The position numbers and the translations under genes are program-made. From Diplosphaera chodatii (Eukaryota; Chlorophyta; Trebouxiophyceae; Prasiolales; Stichococcaceae), in the NCBI GenBank assembly GCA_032358165.1, contig JAALGY010000021.1:1054001-1118000 (forward strand): a DNA stretch of 64,000 nt, given 5' to 3'. Below the pieces are notes generated by a model. It saw only the letters and a program-made list of their open reading frames with translations. It searched no databases and was not told the origin of the DNA. Below, piece after piece: positions 1 through 11,412 of this stretch. How positions within the stretch are numbered: the stretch's first letter is position 1; every line of letters starts with the position of its first letter.

Positions 1-31
1 CTCATCTGACCGTTCGCTGGCCGTGTTGCAC

Positions 32-440
32 CTGAATACTTCAGCATAGTTGACGGTGTGCTGCAAGTCGTCCGTTGCACCTGCCTTGCGCAAGTCCACG
101 GCAAGAGTGGCAGACACGACGAACCTCTGCCCGATCTGCCGCTCCTGTCATGCAGCACAGTGCGCAGTTCGATGCCAGGATGTGTCTACAGTGTCTGTTG
201 TCTGCGAGTCTGCAGGAATACGCATCCAATGTCAGTGACACTGACCTCTGGTAGCACACCGTGGTAGCCGAAGAACCGCATCCCACTTATATGGATCCTA
301 TCTAGTGATGCGTCGCCACATGCTGTTGCAGACGGGGTCGGGTGCTGATGTACGACCGAAAGTGCACGCCTCCCAGCCGCAGCCAGCCTTGTGGGTCGCA
401 GTTGCTCGTTAAGCTGGCGGCAGGACCGCAATGTCAGCAT
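32..440 (-). CDS. folB: Dihydroneopterin aldolase (FolB type), partial at window edge
   Basis: Folate pathway enzyme that cleaves 7,8-dihydroneopterin to 6-hydroxymethyl-dihydropterin and glycolaldehyde. Two exons are visible: 246-440 and 32-144. The first ends in the family's opening motif DRIHISGMRFFGYHGVLPE. The second starts ERQIGQRF, continues through the LAVDLRKAGATDDL block and ends at VNYAEVF, before a GT donor at position 31. The rest lies outside the window. The intron 145-245 runs GTCAGT to ACAG and keeps frame. I start at the ATG at 438-440. The roughly 50 residues ahead of the domain are Arg/Ser/Ala-rich and look like an organelle targeting peptide (inference). The family assignment is firm; whether it is fused to other folate domains, as in some eukaryotes, cannot be seen here. 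Confidence 0.85.
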
Positions 441-467
441 CGTCCACCGTGTGGACCGCACGTCCAC

Positions 468-964
468 CTCCCCTCCCCTTGTGGCGTCAGCAAGACATCA
501 GCCTGACTGGCTGCTGCACCAACCGCGAAGGCGGGCACTCGCGGACGTTGTCTGTCACTGACGTGGGGTTTGCTGAGCTGTTTTCGGCAGAGGGCGCGGT
601 TGTCAAATGCAAAGACTGTCATCAGGTGCGCCCCATGCATCAGGGTTTTGCACATGGGAATTGTGAAAGAGGGGCAGCGTGGAAGGCTGACGTTGCTGTG
701 CATCAGCCGCAGATCAGAACAATGTTGTAATAATCCATTCAGAACGGTCGACCAACGCTGTCTCATGGCGTGCTTCATGCACCCATTAGACGCTGGCATG
801 CTTGGATTTGGCGGTCACGACCGCACAATGGTACTTGACCGACCAAAACCATTAAAATCTCCTTCAGTACGACACCGCACAGGTGCACGCGACAACTGTG
901 CCAACACTTACTGCTGCAACACCACGACGCGTGCAGCCTGCAGAAACCCATCAGCAGACGAACA
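468..964. other. Intergenic, no gene seen
   Basis: Lies upstream of the dihydroneopterin aldolase and downstream of HIG1, both on the minus strand. ORFs here have no recognisable domain. Probably the HIG1 3' UTR plus the aldolase promoter. Confidence 0.5.
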
Positions 965-1186
965 TCACCGCGGTGACAAGCCAGCAAACGCAGTAGACCC
1001 CACCATCAGCGCAACCGTGCCGGCCTGGGCCATGACGCGCGCTCGCATCATCTTCTGCGACAACTGTGAGTTGCCCTGTTTGAATGCCAGCAGCCCCACC
1101 ACCAAGACGCCAGCAGTCACACCACAGCCGACAATGACCAACGGGTTTCTTCGCTTTGGTATCATCTCATTGTGCGACTCTGACAT
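965..1186 (-). CDS. HIG1 domain protein (RCF1-like), mitochondrial inner membrane
   Basis: Small hypoxia-induced-gene-1 family protein; relatives (yeast Rcf1, human HIGD) stabilise the respiratory III-IV supercomplex and cytochrome oxidase. The ATG at 1184-1186 gives a 73-residue protein in one exon, ending GLSPR. The HIG1 signature is clear: an initial NPL followed by a first hydrophobic helix with VTAGVLVVGLLAF, then the loop KQGNSQLSQKMMRARVMAQAG, then a second helix, TVALMVGSTAF. Two short transmembrane helices with the basic MMRAR loop are what the family shows. An upstream in-frame extension exists but is Cys/Arg-rich and unlike the family, so I prefer the internal ATG. An extra 5' exon is possible. 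Confidence 0.85.
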   Translation of the reverse strand: MSESHNEMIPKRRNPLVIVGCGVTAGVLVVGLLAFKQGNSQLSQKMMRARVMAQAGTVALMVGSTAFAGLSPR

Positions 1187-1820
1187 CGCGGACCCACCAG
1201 AGCTGCTCTTGTGCCCTGTATCACTGCGCTGGTGAGCCCAGCCGGCCCTCAGTCTAGTACGACCAATGCTAGTGGAGGTGCGATGCTCTTCTAGCGAAAT
1301 GTGTGGGCAGCAGCAGCAAAGACTGGCACACCTCGTGGACAACACAACACCACTTTCAGCAATGTGTTGTCACCGGAGCTAACGTCAGTGGCAAGGGCAC
1401 TGTGAAGTGGAGAGTCGAGCACTCTGCACGCGTGCACCGGGGAGCACGGACGCAATACACGACGCATGAGGCACGCTTGAGGGGTGCTGAAATTTGTCCA
1501 CCCTCAATGTAAATGATGACTCATTGGCACCCGCGGTCACGTTATCCATCAGCTAAAGCAGGCAACAGCGTGTGACACTAGCGCTTGTTGCAAACCCTTT
1601 TCACGAGGGGCGGTGGTCTGTGTCTGCTCCTATCCACAACCTCCTCATCAATGCGTACATGACAATATAGTACAGGTACACCGGTGCTACATGACACATT
1701 GCATGTTTGCAATACATAGTGGCTCCGGCGTTCACCTGGCAAGCGCTGCCAGGACCACCACAAACAGCACACAAGAAAACACACGACCTGGACTCCCATG
1801 CAGACAGTCAGCCTTACGAG
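1187..1820. other. Intergenic between two minus-strand genes
   Basis: Holds the presumed promoter of HIG1 and the 3' end of the Trm10 gene. No ORF with a recognisable domain was seen. Confidence 0.4.
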
Positions 1821-3620
1821 CTACAACGAGGGTCTGTGCCCTGCTGGGAGCGCATCCAGCTGCACTTCCAGGGATGCTGCATCCGCAGCCTGTGCAAGGG
1901 CTTCTTTACCCTGCTGCTGCCGTTGTGTCAGCCCATTCAGGGAGCCGAGGTCAGCTGTTCTCACAGCATGAGCGCTTGCTGCGCCTGCGTCCGAGTCGGC
2001 ACTGTCAGTCTCGCTGTCTGCGGCATGTGCTGTGGCATCACCAGCAGCATCACTGGTGCCTGTGCCAGTGGCCTTGCCGCTTGTGCCGCTGACGGCAGCC
2101 AAGGGCAGCCGCTTCCGCATGGGCACCACCGCGTCCAGAGCCGCTGCCCAGCTGCTGCCGCCGTGCACCCCCAGCAGCGCCGCCACCACACTGTCCACGT
2201 TCAGGATGAAGTTCCTGTCGCGCACGGGCGCCCCGTCTGCCGTCTTGAGCTGCTGCTCCTCAATGGGCAGCCGTCGCACCTCGATGCCGTGTTGCTCCGC
2301 GAACTGCGGGCAGCACGCTAGCGTTGCTGAGCATTGTGCAAGCCCTCATCAGGTCGCACACAGGCTCCATCCACAAGCCAAACGAAGTCTGCGGTGTTGT
2401 AGACAGCACTCCAACAGCAGTCAGACCGGAGCGCACCGCGGCGGTGATGCCCTTGCGGGGCGAGCGGTCAACGAGGCCGCCCACGCAGTACACCTTGCCG
2501 GGGTCCAGTGCCTCAAGCGGCTGCGCGGCGTCAGGCGACAGCATCACCAGCGAGGAGGCCGGGAAGGTGTCGAGCGCCGCCGCCTCCAGGCGGTTGGCTG
2601 CCCAGCGCTCGCCGCCCATGCGCTGACAGAACTCCCGCAGCGGCCCTGCAGGCCCAGCAGCTCTTTGGTTCTGCCGCCCTCCTGAGCGTCTGCCGCTGCT
2701 GCCAACATGCCAGCGTGGCAGGTGTAGCACCTGTGTAGGCCGCGAATGTCAGGCACGCGGGGCGGGTGGCGCGCTTGTTGACTGCCACACACTGCTGCAG
2801 CTGCTTGGCCAGGCTGCGCATCTGCAACGTGTGCATGGCAGAGTGGCCAAGTAGTCCACACATATTGCAAGGTGTGCAGCACAAGGGACAGGCACCAGGC
2901 AGCTGCCAAGGAAGCTGCAGCCGCCGCACCTCCCTCGCAGAGCAGGCTGTGATGAAGCTGCAGTCCACGATGAGGCGCAGGCCCTCCTGCAGTGCCGCCT
3001 CCACACGCGCCCGCTGCGCCAGCTGCGCCTCGGTGCGCTGCTGCCTGGCGGCCAGCACCACATCACGCTGTTCTTTTGAGCCAGGTCAGAGTTCAGCGCC
3101 ATCTAGGTGCGCATAGCAGCTGGGACCCAACAAGCCACGAGCACTCAGCACGCACTTGGCTGCCTTGGCTGCTGCAGCGCGCTGTGCCGCCTGCTCCGGG
3201 GACACCTCCTCGGGGTCCAGCAGCGCCGCCTTCCTGCCATGCAGACCGTCAACCTCGCACCGGACAATGTACCTGCACATGCCAGTTGCTGATCATGCCG
3301 GCACATGAGATGCAGGCGCAACTGAGCACAAGGCACCTCTTGGTGGCCTGCCGCTTCTCCTTCTGCCTGGCGTGCTGCTGCAAGCTGCGCTTTGTGTTGC
3401 GCGCACGCCGTCTCAGGTCCCAGAACTCCTGCGGCAGCTGCTTGTTCTTCGCCTGCGCCCATTGCAGCATGCGTGCGTCGAGTGGAATGCGGTCAGCCGG
3501 TTCAACAGGTGGGCTACTGCAGGTGTCGTTGCCTCCCAGTCACTATATATATGGACCAGGACGGATTGACGCCACATCGCACCGTATTCCACCAGGGGTT
3601 GGCCGCCTTCCAGCGCTCTA
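1821..3620 (-). CDS. TRM10: tRNA (guanine-9-N1)-methyltransferase, Trm10/TRMT10 family
   Basis: SPOUT-fold enzyme that methylates N1 of purine 9 in tRNA using S-adenosylmethionine. Exons read on the minus strand: about 3061 down (RTEAQLAQRARVEAAL, then GLRLIVDCSF), 2733-2822 (SLAKQLQQCVAVNKRA, TFAAYT), 2437-2645 (REFCQRMGGERW, VMLSPDA, KVYCVGGLVDRSPRKGITAA) and 1821-2303 (FAEQHGIEVRRLPIEEQ, RNFILNVDSVVAALL, then a proline/alkaline PMRKR block). The GGLVDR and RLPIEE blocks are family hallmarks. The join between GITAA (donor at 2436) and FAEQHG (acceptor at 2304) is in phase. Upstream Lys/Arg-rich exons near 3240-3470 (QEFWDLRRRARNTKRS) fit the basic N-terminus usual in Trm10. The start codon is not settled. 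The C-terminal tail after PMRKR is Ala/Thr/Asp-rich and low in complexity. Confidence 0.82.
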
Positions 3621-4013
3621 ACGCCGCAACTGCCAAGTCATGAGGCGTGTTACATGCACATGTCGCATTTTCCTCTGCAGGACGTTGTTCAGCAGGCATC
3701 ATTTGACCGTCGCCAGCAGCAGCGACGGCAAGCTCAGCAGCGCACACTTTGGTGGCGGCACTAACCGCCATGCCTGCCCGAAATCGGGCGAAGGCTGGCT
3801 CTCATCAAGTATAATATCACGGTCGTACAGGACGCCTGTGCTGATGTACACTGTGTGCGCCTTGAGCACTTCGCAGAGGGCATGTCCGGTTGGCCCCTGG
3901 CTGAGTGGGCAATTACTCATCGTGTGTGTCATCTGCGGCGGCCAGCACCGCATCCTACTACAGGAGAGGTGTAACACTACGGCCAGGGCCATGAACGTAG
4001 TGAAAGGTATTTC

Positions 4014-4033
4014 TTTAGGGTTTAGGGTTTAGG
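4014..4033 (+). repeat. Short telomere-type repeat, (TTTAGGG) about 2.9 copies
   Basis: The plant/algal telomere unit TTTAGGG occurs twice in full, plus six bases of a third copy. It lies in the roughly 670-bp spacer between the divergently transcribed Trm10 (-) and RWP-RK (+) genes. It may be an interstitial telomeric remnant or a telo-box type promoter element; the position favours the second (inference). Confidence 0.75.
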
Positions 4034-4289
4034 CAGTGGGAGCTCCCATTACTTTCATCCTATGTTAACTTCATGGCCGTGGCCGTACTGTTGCGCCTTT
4101 ACTACAGGGCAGCCAACCCAAAACCTGCATCTACAACGCGGCGTCCTTCTCGATTGTGGTACATGGCGCGTCAGCTGGACGGCTGGAGAGGCTTGAAGCG
4201 CCATGGATAGTTGAGCTGCGGCCTGGATCTGCGGTGCCGGGGCCGCGTGGCGCAGCGGAACGGCGCAGCCACGCAGTTTGTCAGCCAGG

Positions 4290-7200
4290 ATGGACCTCAA
4301 GGCGCAGCTCAGCATCGCCACGTGCGCATTCGCGAGTCGAGTCTCGGCTGCTGGAGGCGGCTGCCTGGCTCAGGTGAACCACAGGCTGCACGCGGCCGTG
4401 CCTGGCACGTCCGCACGGCAAGTGGTTCTGTTGAAATATCAGTCCAAATGGATCAACCTTCTGCACGCTACCCTGGCTGCTCCCAGCCCCTGGGATGGCC
4501 ATGCCGGCACCGCAACATTATTTGGCCACGCCCGCGCCCGCCGCACCGGTGTCGGGGCTGCCAGGCTCGCCGAGCAGCGGCACAAGTCAGGTTGGCCACC
4601 ACCACAGGCCGGGCGATGACACACCCTCCCTGCCCGCCCGCAGGTCTGGCTGCCGCAGGTCATGGACGACGGCGGCCTGTGCCTCAGTACACAGGTGAGC
4701 ATGGCCCAGCTGCGTGCGGTTGTGCTTGTGCTCTGCCGGGGCCTACCGGCGTTGAGGTACCGGGTACAAGCCTCACCCGGTACTCCGTAGCCATCCCGGC
4801 AGCGGCTTCAGCGCACGGGCCGCTTCGCCCGCCGTTGACATGCACGCTATAATGGTGCAGTCCCTGTGTCCAGGTCACCGGGCTGCATCGGCCGTGGATG
4901 ACGTGCATGCAAGATAGGTGTGCAGCTCACCAGCCTGCCGCATGTGCACCCGCCCACGGCCGCTCATGGCACGGTGCGTTTTGTTCTGTGCAGGGCCAGC
5001 CGTTCTCTGTCAGCGGCACCGGCGACCTGCTCGCGCTGTTCAGATGCGTCTCCTGTCGGTATCGCTTCGCCGCCGGCGCGCCGGACGGCGGGGTCGCCAG
5101 CCTGGGCATGGGCGCCATCGGCCGCGTATTCTCCTCTGGCGAGCCGGAGATGTCGCACGACGTCCAGCAGTATGACCGCAGCATGTACAGCCGCGTGGGC
5201 GAGGCGCAGCGGTGCCGCGTGCACGCGAGCCTGTTCATGCCGCTGTTCTCCACGCCGACACGGGAGGGGCAGCCGGTAGCGGTGTTCGAGGTCGCGCAGG
5301 CGGAGCGCAACGTGCTGTTCCCCGCCCTCATCGACAGCCTCGTCAGCTGCCTGCAGGTGAAGTGCTTCGTTTGGTCGTGCGCGCATCATGCACTGATTGT
5401 GCATGATGTGAATGGACAGTTGCGTATTTGTGCATGATCCGTCAGCAGCTAATTAGACAACGCTGCCAGCAGCCTGATCATTGTGTCGCTGATGCTGCAG
5501 GGTACGGGACTGTTCACAGCAGACGCGCGCATGCATGCAATGGCGGTCGGGCTGCAGGGCACCGATGCCGCCCCGCAGCTGCCGGCGCCCGCCGGAATGC
5601 AGCTGCTGCAACAGCACACGGCGCCCGCCAGCATGCAGCTGCTGCAGCCCGACGTGGGGCTGCGCACCGCGTCGCCGCAGCCGCAACAGGGGTCTCCGCC
5701 GGTGGCGCACTCTGAGGCGTGCCCCGCCAGCGGGGGGGTCAAGCAGGAGGACGGCGCCGCCGCCGCGGCTCCAGCGCCCGCAGGCAGACAACAGTCTGCG
5801 TCCGGCAACCGCAGTGACAACAACAGCAGCGATTCCATCCAGACGACCCGTGCGCATGCTTCCCTCCGTGGCCGTGCCTGCACGCATGTCGCTTGTAGTA
5901 CCTCGTCATTTGCTGCAGGAAATTTTGCTACACATTGCAAACCACATGCTGCCCTGCAGGCAAGCGGGCGCGCCTGGCCGGCGAGGCAGAGGTGCGGACG
6001 TTGGAGCGCGGCCACAGCATGCCCGAGCCGGAAACTCTGCAGACAGTGTCAGCAAGGTGAGGCTGCAATGTCGCAACCCTATCCAGATGTGCACCCTTTG
6101 TCATCAGGAGAGATGCCACTGCCCCATTGATCAGACGCAACAACTGAGCAAATTCATAGCTAAGGCTAAGCTGTGGGCGCAATGTCAATCTGCAGGTCGC
6201 AGCGGTCGTGCCGCTTCACGACGGTGTCGCTGCTGAGCGCGGGCAGCAGCGAGCTGACGGGGGCGCTGGAGCAGGGGGAGGAGCGCGCCTCCATGGGTGC
6301 CGGCAAGCGCCTCACGCTGCAGCAGCTGCAGGTGCGGCCCCCGCGCGCCCCACCACCACCGCTTGCACTGGTCAGACACCCCGACAGTACAAGGTTTTAC
6401 CGGCTTGCTTGAGACGGAGATCCCTTGGCCTACTTGCAGGCGCAGTTTGGCTGTGGGCTGAAGGAGGCAGCCAGCAACCTCGGCATCTGCCCCACAAGTG
6501 CGTTGCTGGCGGCTTCTGTGCTTGCTGGGTTGCACTCTGGTACCTCCCGACCATCATGGCCTCAGACTGGTGTTCCAGCCCTACTCGTTGTGGAGTGTTT
6601 GAAGGTGATAGAACACCGAGCCATGCTGACGCTGTCCGCCTGCAGCCCTGAAGCGGGCGTGCCGGCGCCACGGCATCGCGCGGTGGCCCAGGCGCCCCGC
6701 CCTCCGGCCCGTGAAGCACCTCCCCTCCTCCTCAGCCGGCCAATTTGCTACCCGGCACACGCCGGCAGACATGACCGTACGTGGCGGCATGCAGCTGACG
6801 CACTCCGCCAGCCCCCGATTCGACTTGGGTGGGTCTCCCTCTTGCCGTGCTCCCCCAGAGTGGAAACACATGCAATGCACTGTTGAGCATTGGTGTGCCA
6901 TCATCTGCTGCAGCATGGCTGCTGAGCTGGGCGGTGCTGTTTGCTTTCTCAGGGGCATTGAGCTTTGAAGAGGCGGCAACCCTGCCGCCGAGCAGCGCGG
7001 CGCGGCCCGCGTCGGGGGCGATCGCGGTCTCTGACAGCCAGCCTGTGATGGTGCTGCCAGACCTGGCGGGGTGGCCGAGCATGAGCATCCCTGTGGCAGC
7101 CGAGCTGCCGATGCTGGCGCACCGGCGGCTCGACGGCGTGGACGGGGTCGCCCACCTGCTGCCAGGTACCCGCTGTGGCGATGGGCGACTGCGTGCATAC

Positions 7201-7853
7201 TTGTTCATGATGTCAGCTGTTCTGGGCAGCCCTCTGCGGGCTGCCTACAGCGGACGCTGCCTTTTGTGTGCACTCTGAAGCCCAGCTCATCTGGTGCCTG
7301 CTCCCCAATGCAGCCAGGGCGCAGGATGTGGGGTCTGCCACCCACGACGGCGCGCTGGCCTGCGCGGCCCTGGGCCCGCTGCCCGCGTGCTGCTCCGTGG
7401 GGCCGCCCAGCTGCGCCCACGCCACCTTCGAGGCCGGCAGCCTGGGCCACCCCTACAGCTTCACACACTTCCCGGCCTCCGGCGGCCCGGGCCACAGCGC
7501 AGCTGGGTCGCTGCCGCAGCTGTGCGACCCGCCCAGCAGCTTTGCAGCTGCGGGCGCGGCGGGCGTGCATGCACACGCAGGCAACAGCATGAGCCACGCC
7601 CCGGCATCGCAGCCTTTCGTTGATCAGGTACTGAACGCTGCAGTCAGGTGGACACAGTGACGATGTGCGATCGTGCCTTGCCGCTCAGACTGCCTTTGCT
7701 GTTGTGTCCAGTACACCGACACGACTCATCTGCCTCATGCAGGCCCTGCTTCAAGACTTCAGCGCTGGACTCTCTGGGATGGAGCTTCTGCTGCCCACAG
7801 ACGGATTGGTCACAGCCTCCTCGCCCATTGTCAGCTTTCACGAGCTGCAATGA
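4290..7853 (+). CDS. RWP-RK transcription factor of the NLP/NIT2 type
   Basis: Probable regulator of nitrogen (nitrate) responses. Exons with phase-checked joins: 4290-4373, 4644-4694 (VWLPQV...GGLCLSTQ), 4994-5356, 5501-5849, 5960-6056, 6196-6331, 6440-6497 and 6646 onward; then exons near 6958-7166 and 7315-7627, and the last exon 7743-7853, ending SFHELQ. The N-terminal third carries the GAF-like NLP region: QPFSVSGTGDLLALFRCVS, then GVASLGMGAIGRVFSSGEPE, RSMYSRVGEAQRCRVHASLF and AVFEVAQAE. The RWP-RK box spans 6300-6720: KRLTLQQLQ, then AQFGCGLKEAASNLGICPT, spliced to TLKRACRRHGIARWPRRP. Between the two lies a long Gln/Ala/Ser-rich linker. No PB1 domain is visible before the stop, unlike land-plant NLPs but as I recall for Chlamydomonas NIT2. 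Start chosen at the ATG at 4290, which opens LKAQLSIATCAFASRV, in frame with the domain. Confidence 0.85.
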
Positions 7854-8668
7854 TTGCGCTCACACACCGCTGGGATGACCCAGGAATTTTGAGCGCGTGA
7901 GACAGCGATCCTGGAGGTCACAGTGTTCGGACACGGAGTTGCGAGGAATGGGTTTGCCATATCCGATGGTCGGGACAGCACAACTATGAGCATTGCTTGC
8001 TGCGCTCCCCTAGCCCCCGCCCTGCACGGCGTTTTATCGGCGCCTGAGAGCTGGCTGCTTCAGTGACGCTGGGTCCTGACATACCGCCAGTCTCAGGCGC
8101 CGCTTGATCAGTATGCAGCCTCGCTTGCATTGTGGTTTTGTCACTGTAGAATGTGACATGCGATACAGGAATTAGCTGATTGCTTGCCCTTGTTCCTTGG
8201 TTGATGCATATCAGGTGTCGCCGAGCGGTGCCCAGTGCTGCCCGCTTTCTTTAGTTCTGCCTTGTTGAAGCTTTGCTGATGTAACTCCTTGCGAGATCCT
8301 CGACCTGGACGTGATGTACACCATTCTAGCTGACCTTCCGATGGACGGTCTGAAATTAGTTGCCGGCGTCATGACTGGCCTTCAAATTTGGTGCAAATGT
8401 CGCCATTCGCGTTGTCAAGGCTTGGCCAGTCAGAATCGGGGGATGCTCTGTACTGCCTGTACTCGACTGAGCTCAGCATCTGCGATTTGGACCTGGCGGT
8501 TTGCACGTATGATCGCGATGCAAAGCGTCGCATTCCACTCGTCAAGCACCTGACCTGCGATCATTGGGGCTGCCTGTTGTGAAGCATGTTGGTGCCCTCC
8601 AGAAGCAGGCCGAGTGCCGTGACGACACTGTGACATTGATCTGCTCTTCACGGCGCAAACCTGCCGCG
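7854..8668. other. Intergenic, 3' UTR of the RWP-RK gene and promoter of the PAP2 gene
   Basis: 815 bases without a recognisable coding domain. The ORFs at 8311-8582 show no family features and no splice structure. Likely a long 3' UTR, as is common in green algae (inference). Confidence 0.45.
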
Positions 8669-9897
8669 ATGGGCCCGCTATGCTCTTCACACATACAACT
8701 CGCATCTCGGGGCGCATTAGCAGCAGGCAAATGCACGGCTCGCAGGGCATTCACCGAAACCAGGCTCCAGCGCTGGCGGTGCGTCATCGTGGCAGCACTG
8801 CCAGCGGCTGGCGAACGAGCACAGAAAGCCCCATTGGCGCGGCCAGCAGTATGCGCAGCAGCCGTGGGGGTGTTTGCACTCACCACATATGACGTGCTGG
8901 GCGGCATGTCGCTGCACCTGCTGGCGCCAGTAGACACGGCCGCGCAGGGCTTCGTCGCCAGCTACTGGCCCACGACGCCGGATGCGAGGTCCATCGCCAA
9001 GGCTGTCTCCGACGTGCCTATTGCCACGGCAGTGGCTGCTGCCGCGGCTGCGGGCCTGGCGTCTGGGGTGCACACGCCTCTTCGGACGCTGCGGCGGGCC
9101 GCGCTCGTCGCAACCTGCTTTTTTGCACCAGGTTGGACATTCATCGACACAACACACCATCTGTCTCTTCACAACATACGCAGCTGCTGTCTCGGACAAC
9201 AATGGAAACATGTCACCTTCAGTGGCACTCAGGGTGGGGCCTGACGACCAAGGACGTCCCGCTTATAGACCTACTCAAGCATGCATTCCGGCGTGCACGA
9301 CCCGGCTTCGGATTCGAGCACAGCTCCACTTTCAGCATGCCGTCGGGGTGAGGGTGGTCCGTCTTGTGCAGCACATCATCGTACTTGCATGGCAGCCCGG
9401 CAGCGTGCCGCTGCACACCCCTCAAATGATAGTGCCAGCGTGCCGCAGGCACACCTTCACAGCCTGCTTTTGGGTCTCCTGCGCTATCCTGCTGGCCAGC
9501 ACACGCGCCGCTGATGGGTCATCTGCCGGCGTGTCGCAGTTCTTGAGGCGCAACCAGCCGGTGCTCTGGCTGCTTGGCATTGTAACTGCGAGCGGCCGGC
9601 TTCTGTCTGATGTGCACTGGCTAAGCGACACCATTGCAGGTGAGCTGGGCTGTGTCAATAAACCTGGTGCCCTCGTTTGTCCCTGGTTCAGTCGCTTAGT
9701 CTACTGACAGCTTGGAACCACCGTGATCAGGGGCTGCACTGGCGATTGCGACGGTGTCATTTGCTGCAATCCTGCTTGACAGCTTGGAGGTGACAGCAGC
9801 TCAGACAGAGGCGGGTGCAGCAGATGTGTTTTCGTTGCAAGCAGCAGAGGGTGAGGATGAGGAAAAGGGCGAAGCAGTCGGTTCCACCAGGAATTGA
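8669..9897 (+). CDS. PAP2-family (type 2 phosphatidic acid phosphatase) membrane protein
   Basis: Predicted lipid phosphatase or related phosphohydrolase. Four exons, 8669-9131, 9233-9347, 9449-9639 and 9731-9897, join in phase to a 311-residue protein. The catalytic triad of motifs is intact: KHAFRRARP (K-x6-RP), SMPSGHTF (PSGH, split by the intron 9348-9448) and GRLLSDVHWLSD (R-x5-H-x3-D). Hydrophobic segments occur at VCAAAVGVFALTTYDVL, at ATAVAAAAAAGLASG, around FTACFWVSCAILLAS, around VLWLLGIVTASG and at GAALAIATVSFAAILL. The first about 50 residues (CTARRAFTETRLQRWR) are basic and may target an organelle. The tail is acidic (GEDEEKGE). Substrate unknown; undecaprenyl- or dolichyl-pyrophosphatase-type activity cannot be told apart from lipid phosphate phosphatase by eye. 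Confidence 0.88.
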
Positions 9898-10134
9898 TTG
9901 TGACAATGCTGTCGGTTCAGCTGTCGTGGTGTACATCATGAGTGGAGGATGGACCATTTGTTACACTGTCAAATTGACATACTGGGGGATTTCATATTGC
10001 ACATTGTTATGGACTTGCTGCGCACAGTGTGCAAATATCAATCAACATCATCGGTTTCAATGTCGTGGCCTGCTGTGGAGGTCACATGCTGGCAGAGGGA
10101 CATCGAACTCCTAGGCGCAGCTCGATGCCATTCA

Positions 10135-10884
10135 CTATTTGTCGTTGTTTTGCGATTCAACTGGTCCAGCAGCATTTGGGGTCCGCCCAATGTTGCCTGT
10201 GTCATATTTTCCAGTAAAGGCCTCGTCGCCAAAGGCCCTGTACCAGCCGTACACGCCACCATCTAGATGATATACCGGCGCGGCCGCCTTGCTCTTGAGC
10301 ACCCTGTAGGCTGCAGTGAGACTCCTCGATGCCTTGCCCCATTGGAAGCTGGGCGTGGGCTCGGTGGTACCGCCGCCCTCGCAGGCCAGGATCACGCCCT
10401 TGCCGCCCGCTGCCGTCCGGACATCCTCAATGAAGTTTGGGTTGGGCTCCACTGGCGTCACGCCGTTGGCCATCAGCGCCACCGCGCGCAGCGCCTTGGC
10501 AAACGACGGCTTTGACCAGTCGGCCAGCTGGAAGAGTGGCGCGCTCTTGGCACCGATGGGCGTTGCATCCTTGTAGAGGTTCCCGGGGCGCACATCTACA
10601 AGGACCGCCTCATTCCTGTCAGCCAGCTCCTTTGCCTTTTGCGGGCTCAGTGACTGCAGGTTGTTGTCGTCTTTGAGATATTTGTAGACATACTCCCAGC
10701 GCGGAACCTTGTCCGTCTCTACCGCCGCCTGGTTTGCGACTCTATGGCGTACTCGTTCTCGCCTGTTGCGTTGAGGCAAAGCCTGGAAGGGCCTCGAGGC
10801 TGGTTGTCTGAGTGCTAGCATTTGCATATTGTGCTGTGCTTGTCGCTCGATGCTCACACGCGGACTTGGCCCAAACGACAGCAT
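10135..10884 (-). CDS. Rhodanese-like domain protein, plastid type
   Basis: Single-exon, 249-residue protein from an ATG at 10882-10884. The first about 55 residues (RQPASRPFQALPQRNRRERV) look like a transit peptide. The rhodanese core reads SPQKAKELADRNEAVLVDVRP, with the family's LVDVRP strand, then LFQLADWSKPSF, an active-site loop ILACEGGGTTEPTPSFQWGKAS containing one Cys, and VYHLDGGVYGWYRAFGDEAF near the end. This long Gly/Thr-rich loop after the Cys is what I know from plant chloroplast rhodanese-like proteins of the STR10/STR11 kind. The Cys suggests sulfurtransferase or Cys-based activity, but this is inference. Its 3' end is about 240 bp from the 3' end of the PAP2 gene (tail-to-tail). 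Confidence 0.85.
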   Translation of the reverse strand: MLSFGPSPRVSIERQAQHNMQMLALRQPASRPFQALPQRNRRERVRHRVANQAAVETDKVPRWEYVYKYLKDDNNLQSLSPQKAKELADRNEAVLVDVRPGNLYKDATPIGAKSAPLFQLADWSKPSFAKALRAVALMANGVTPVEPNPNFIEDVRTAAGGKGVILACEGGGTTEPTPSFQWGKASRSLTAAYRVLKSKAAAPVYHLDGGVYGWYRAFGDEAFTGKYDTGNIGRTPNAAGPVESQNNDK

Positions 10885-11412
10885 GCTCCCTGAGTGTTAT
10901 TGTGTCCGAATGTATACGGTTGCAAGTGTCTCAAATGAGACTCCTGTGGGTTTGCTGCAGCGGCATATCCAGGTCATTGCACTCGGCGATCTGATCGCCG
11001 AAATGAGATGCAGACCCCACAGAAATACACCCCAGGAGAGGTGTTGGAGTTGGCCATACTCCCTGGTGACTGCCACCCTGTACACTCCCGCAAACTCTTG
11101 ACTCACTGATCACAATGCTTTATGATGTCGCCCCCTGCCTCGGCTGAGCAGTCCCAATGGCGTGACATGTGGCAGTTGCAGGAGCAAGGCTGTCTGGCCA
11201 GCCATGGTGTGGCCGCATGCTAGCGGCAGTTAGTAGTTATCACGGGCTATGTCATTATGTGTGGTTCGAGCGGCATGCATGCATGTTGGCACCACAAGCT
11301 GCTTTCAGTTGAGGTTGGGCACATCGTGGTGAACCACAAACTGTTGTCAAACACATATATACACGAAAGTGAGCACGGCTGCCACGCCAACCTTGCTCAT
11401 TCCAGCCGGATT
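10885..11412. other. Intergenic, promoter of the rhodanese gene
   Basis: Spacer between the 5' end of the rhodanese gene and the 3' end of dCMP deaminase. No coding feature was recognised. Confidence 0.45.

Noticed and set aside
570..1235. 221-residue plus-strand ORF
   Set aside because: It overlaps HIG1 on the other strand and shows no domain or splice structure.
4235..4310. tRNA-like GTGGCGCAGCGGAACGGCGC stretch
   Set aside because: It resembles a D-arm, but no matching T-arm with TTC or acceptor stem follows within tRNA length; the bases lie just before the RWP-RK start.
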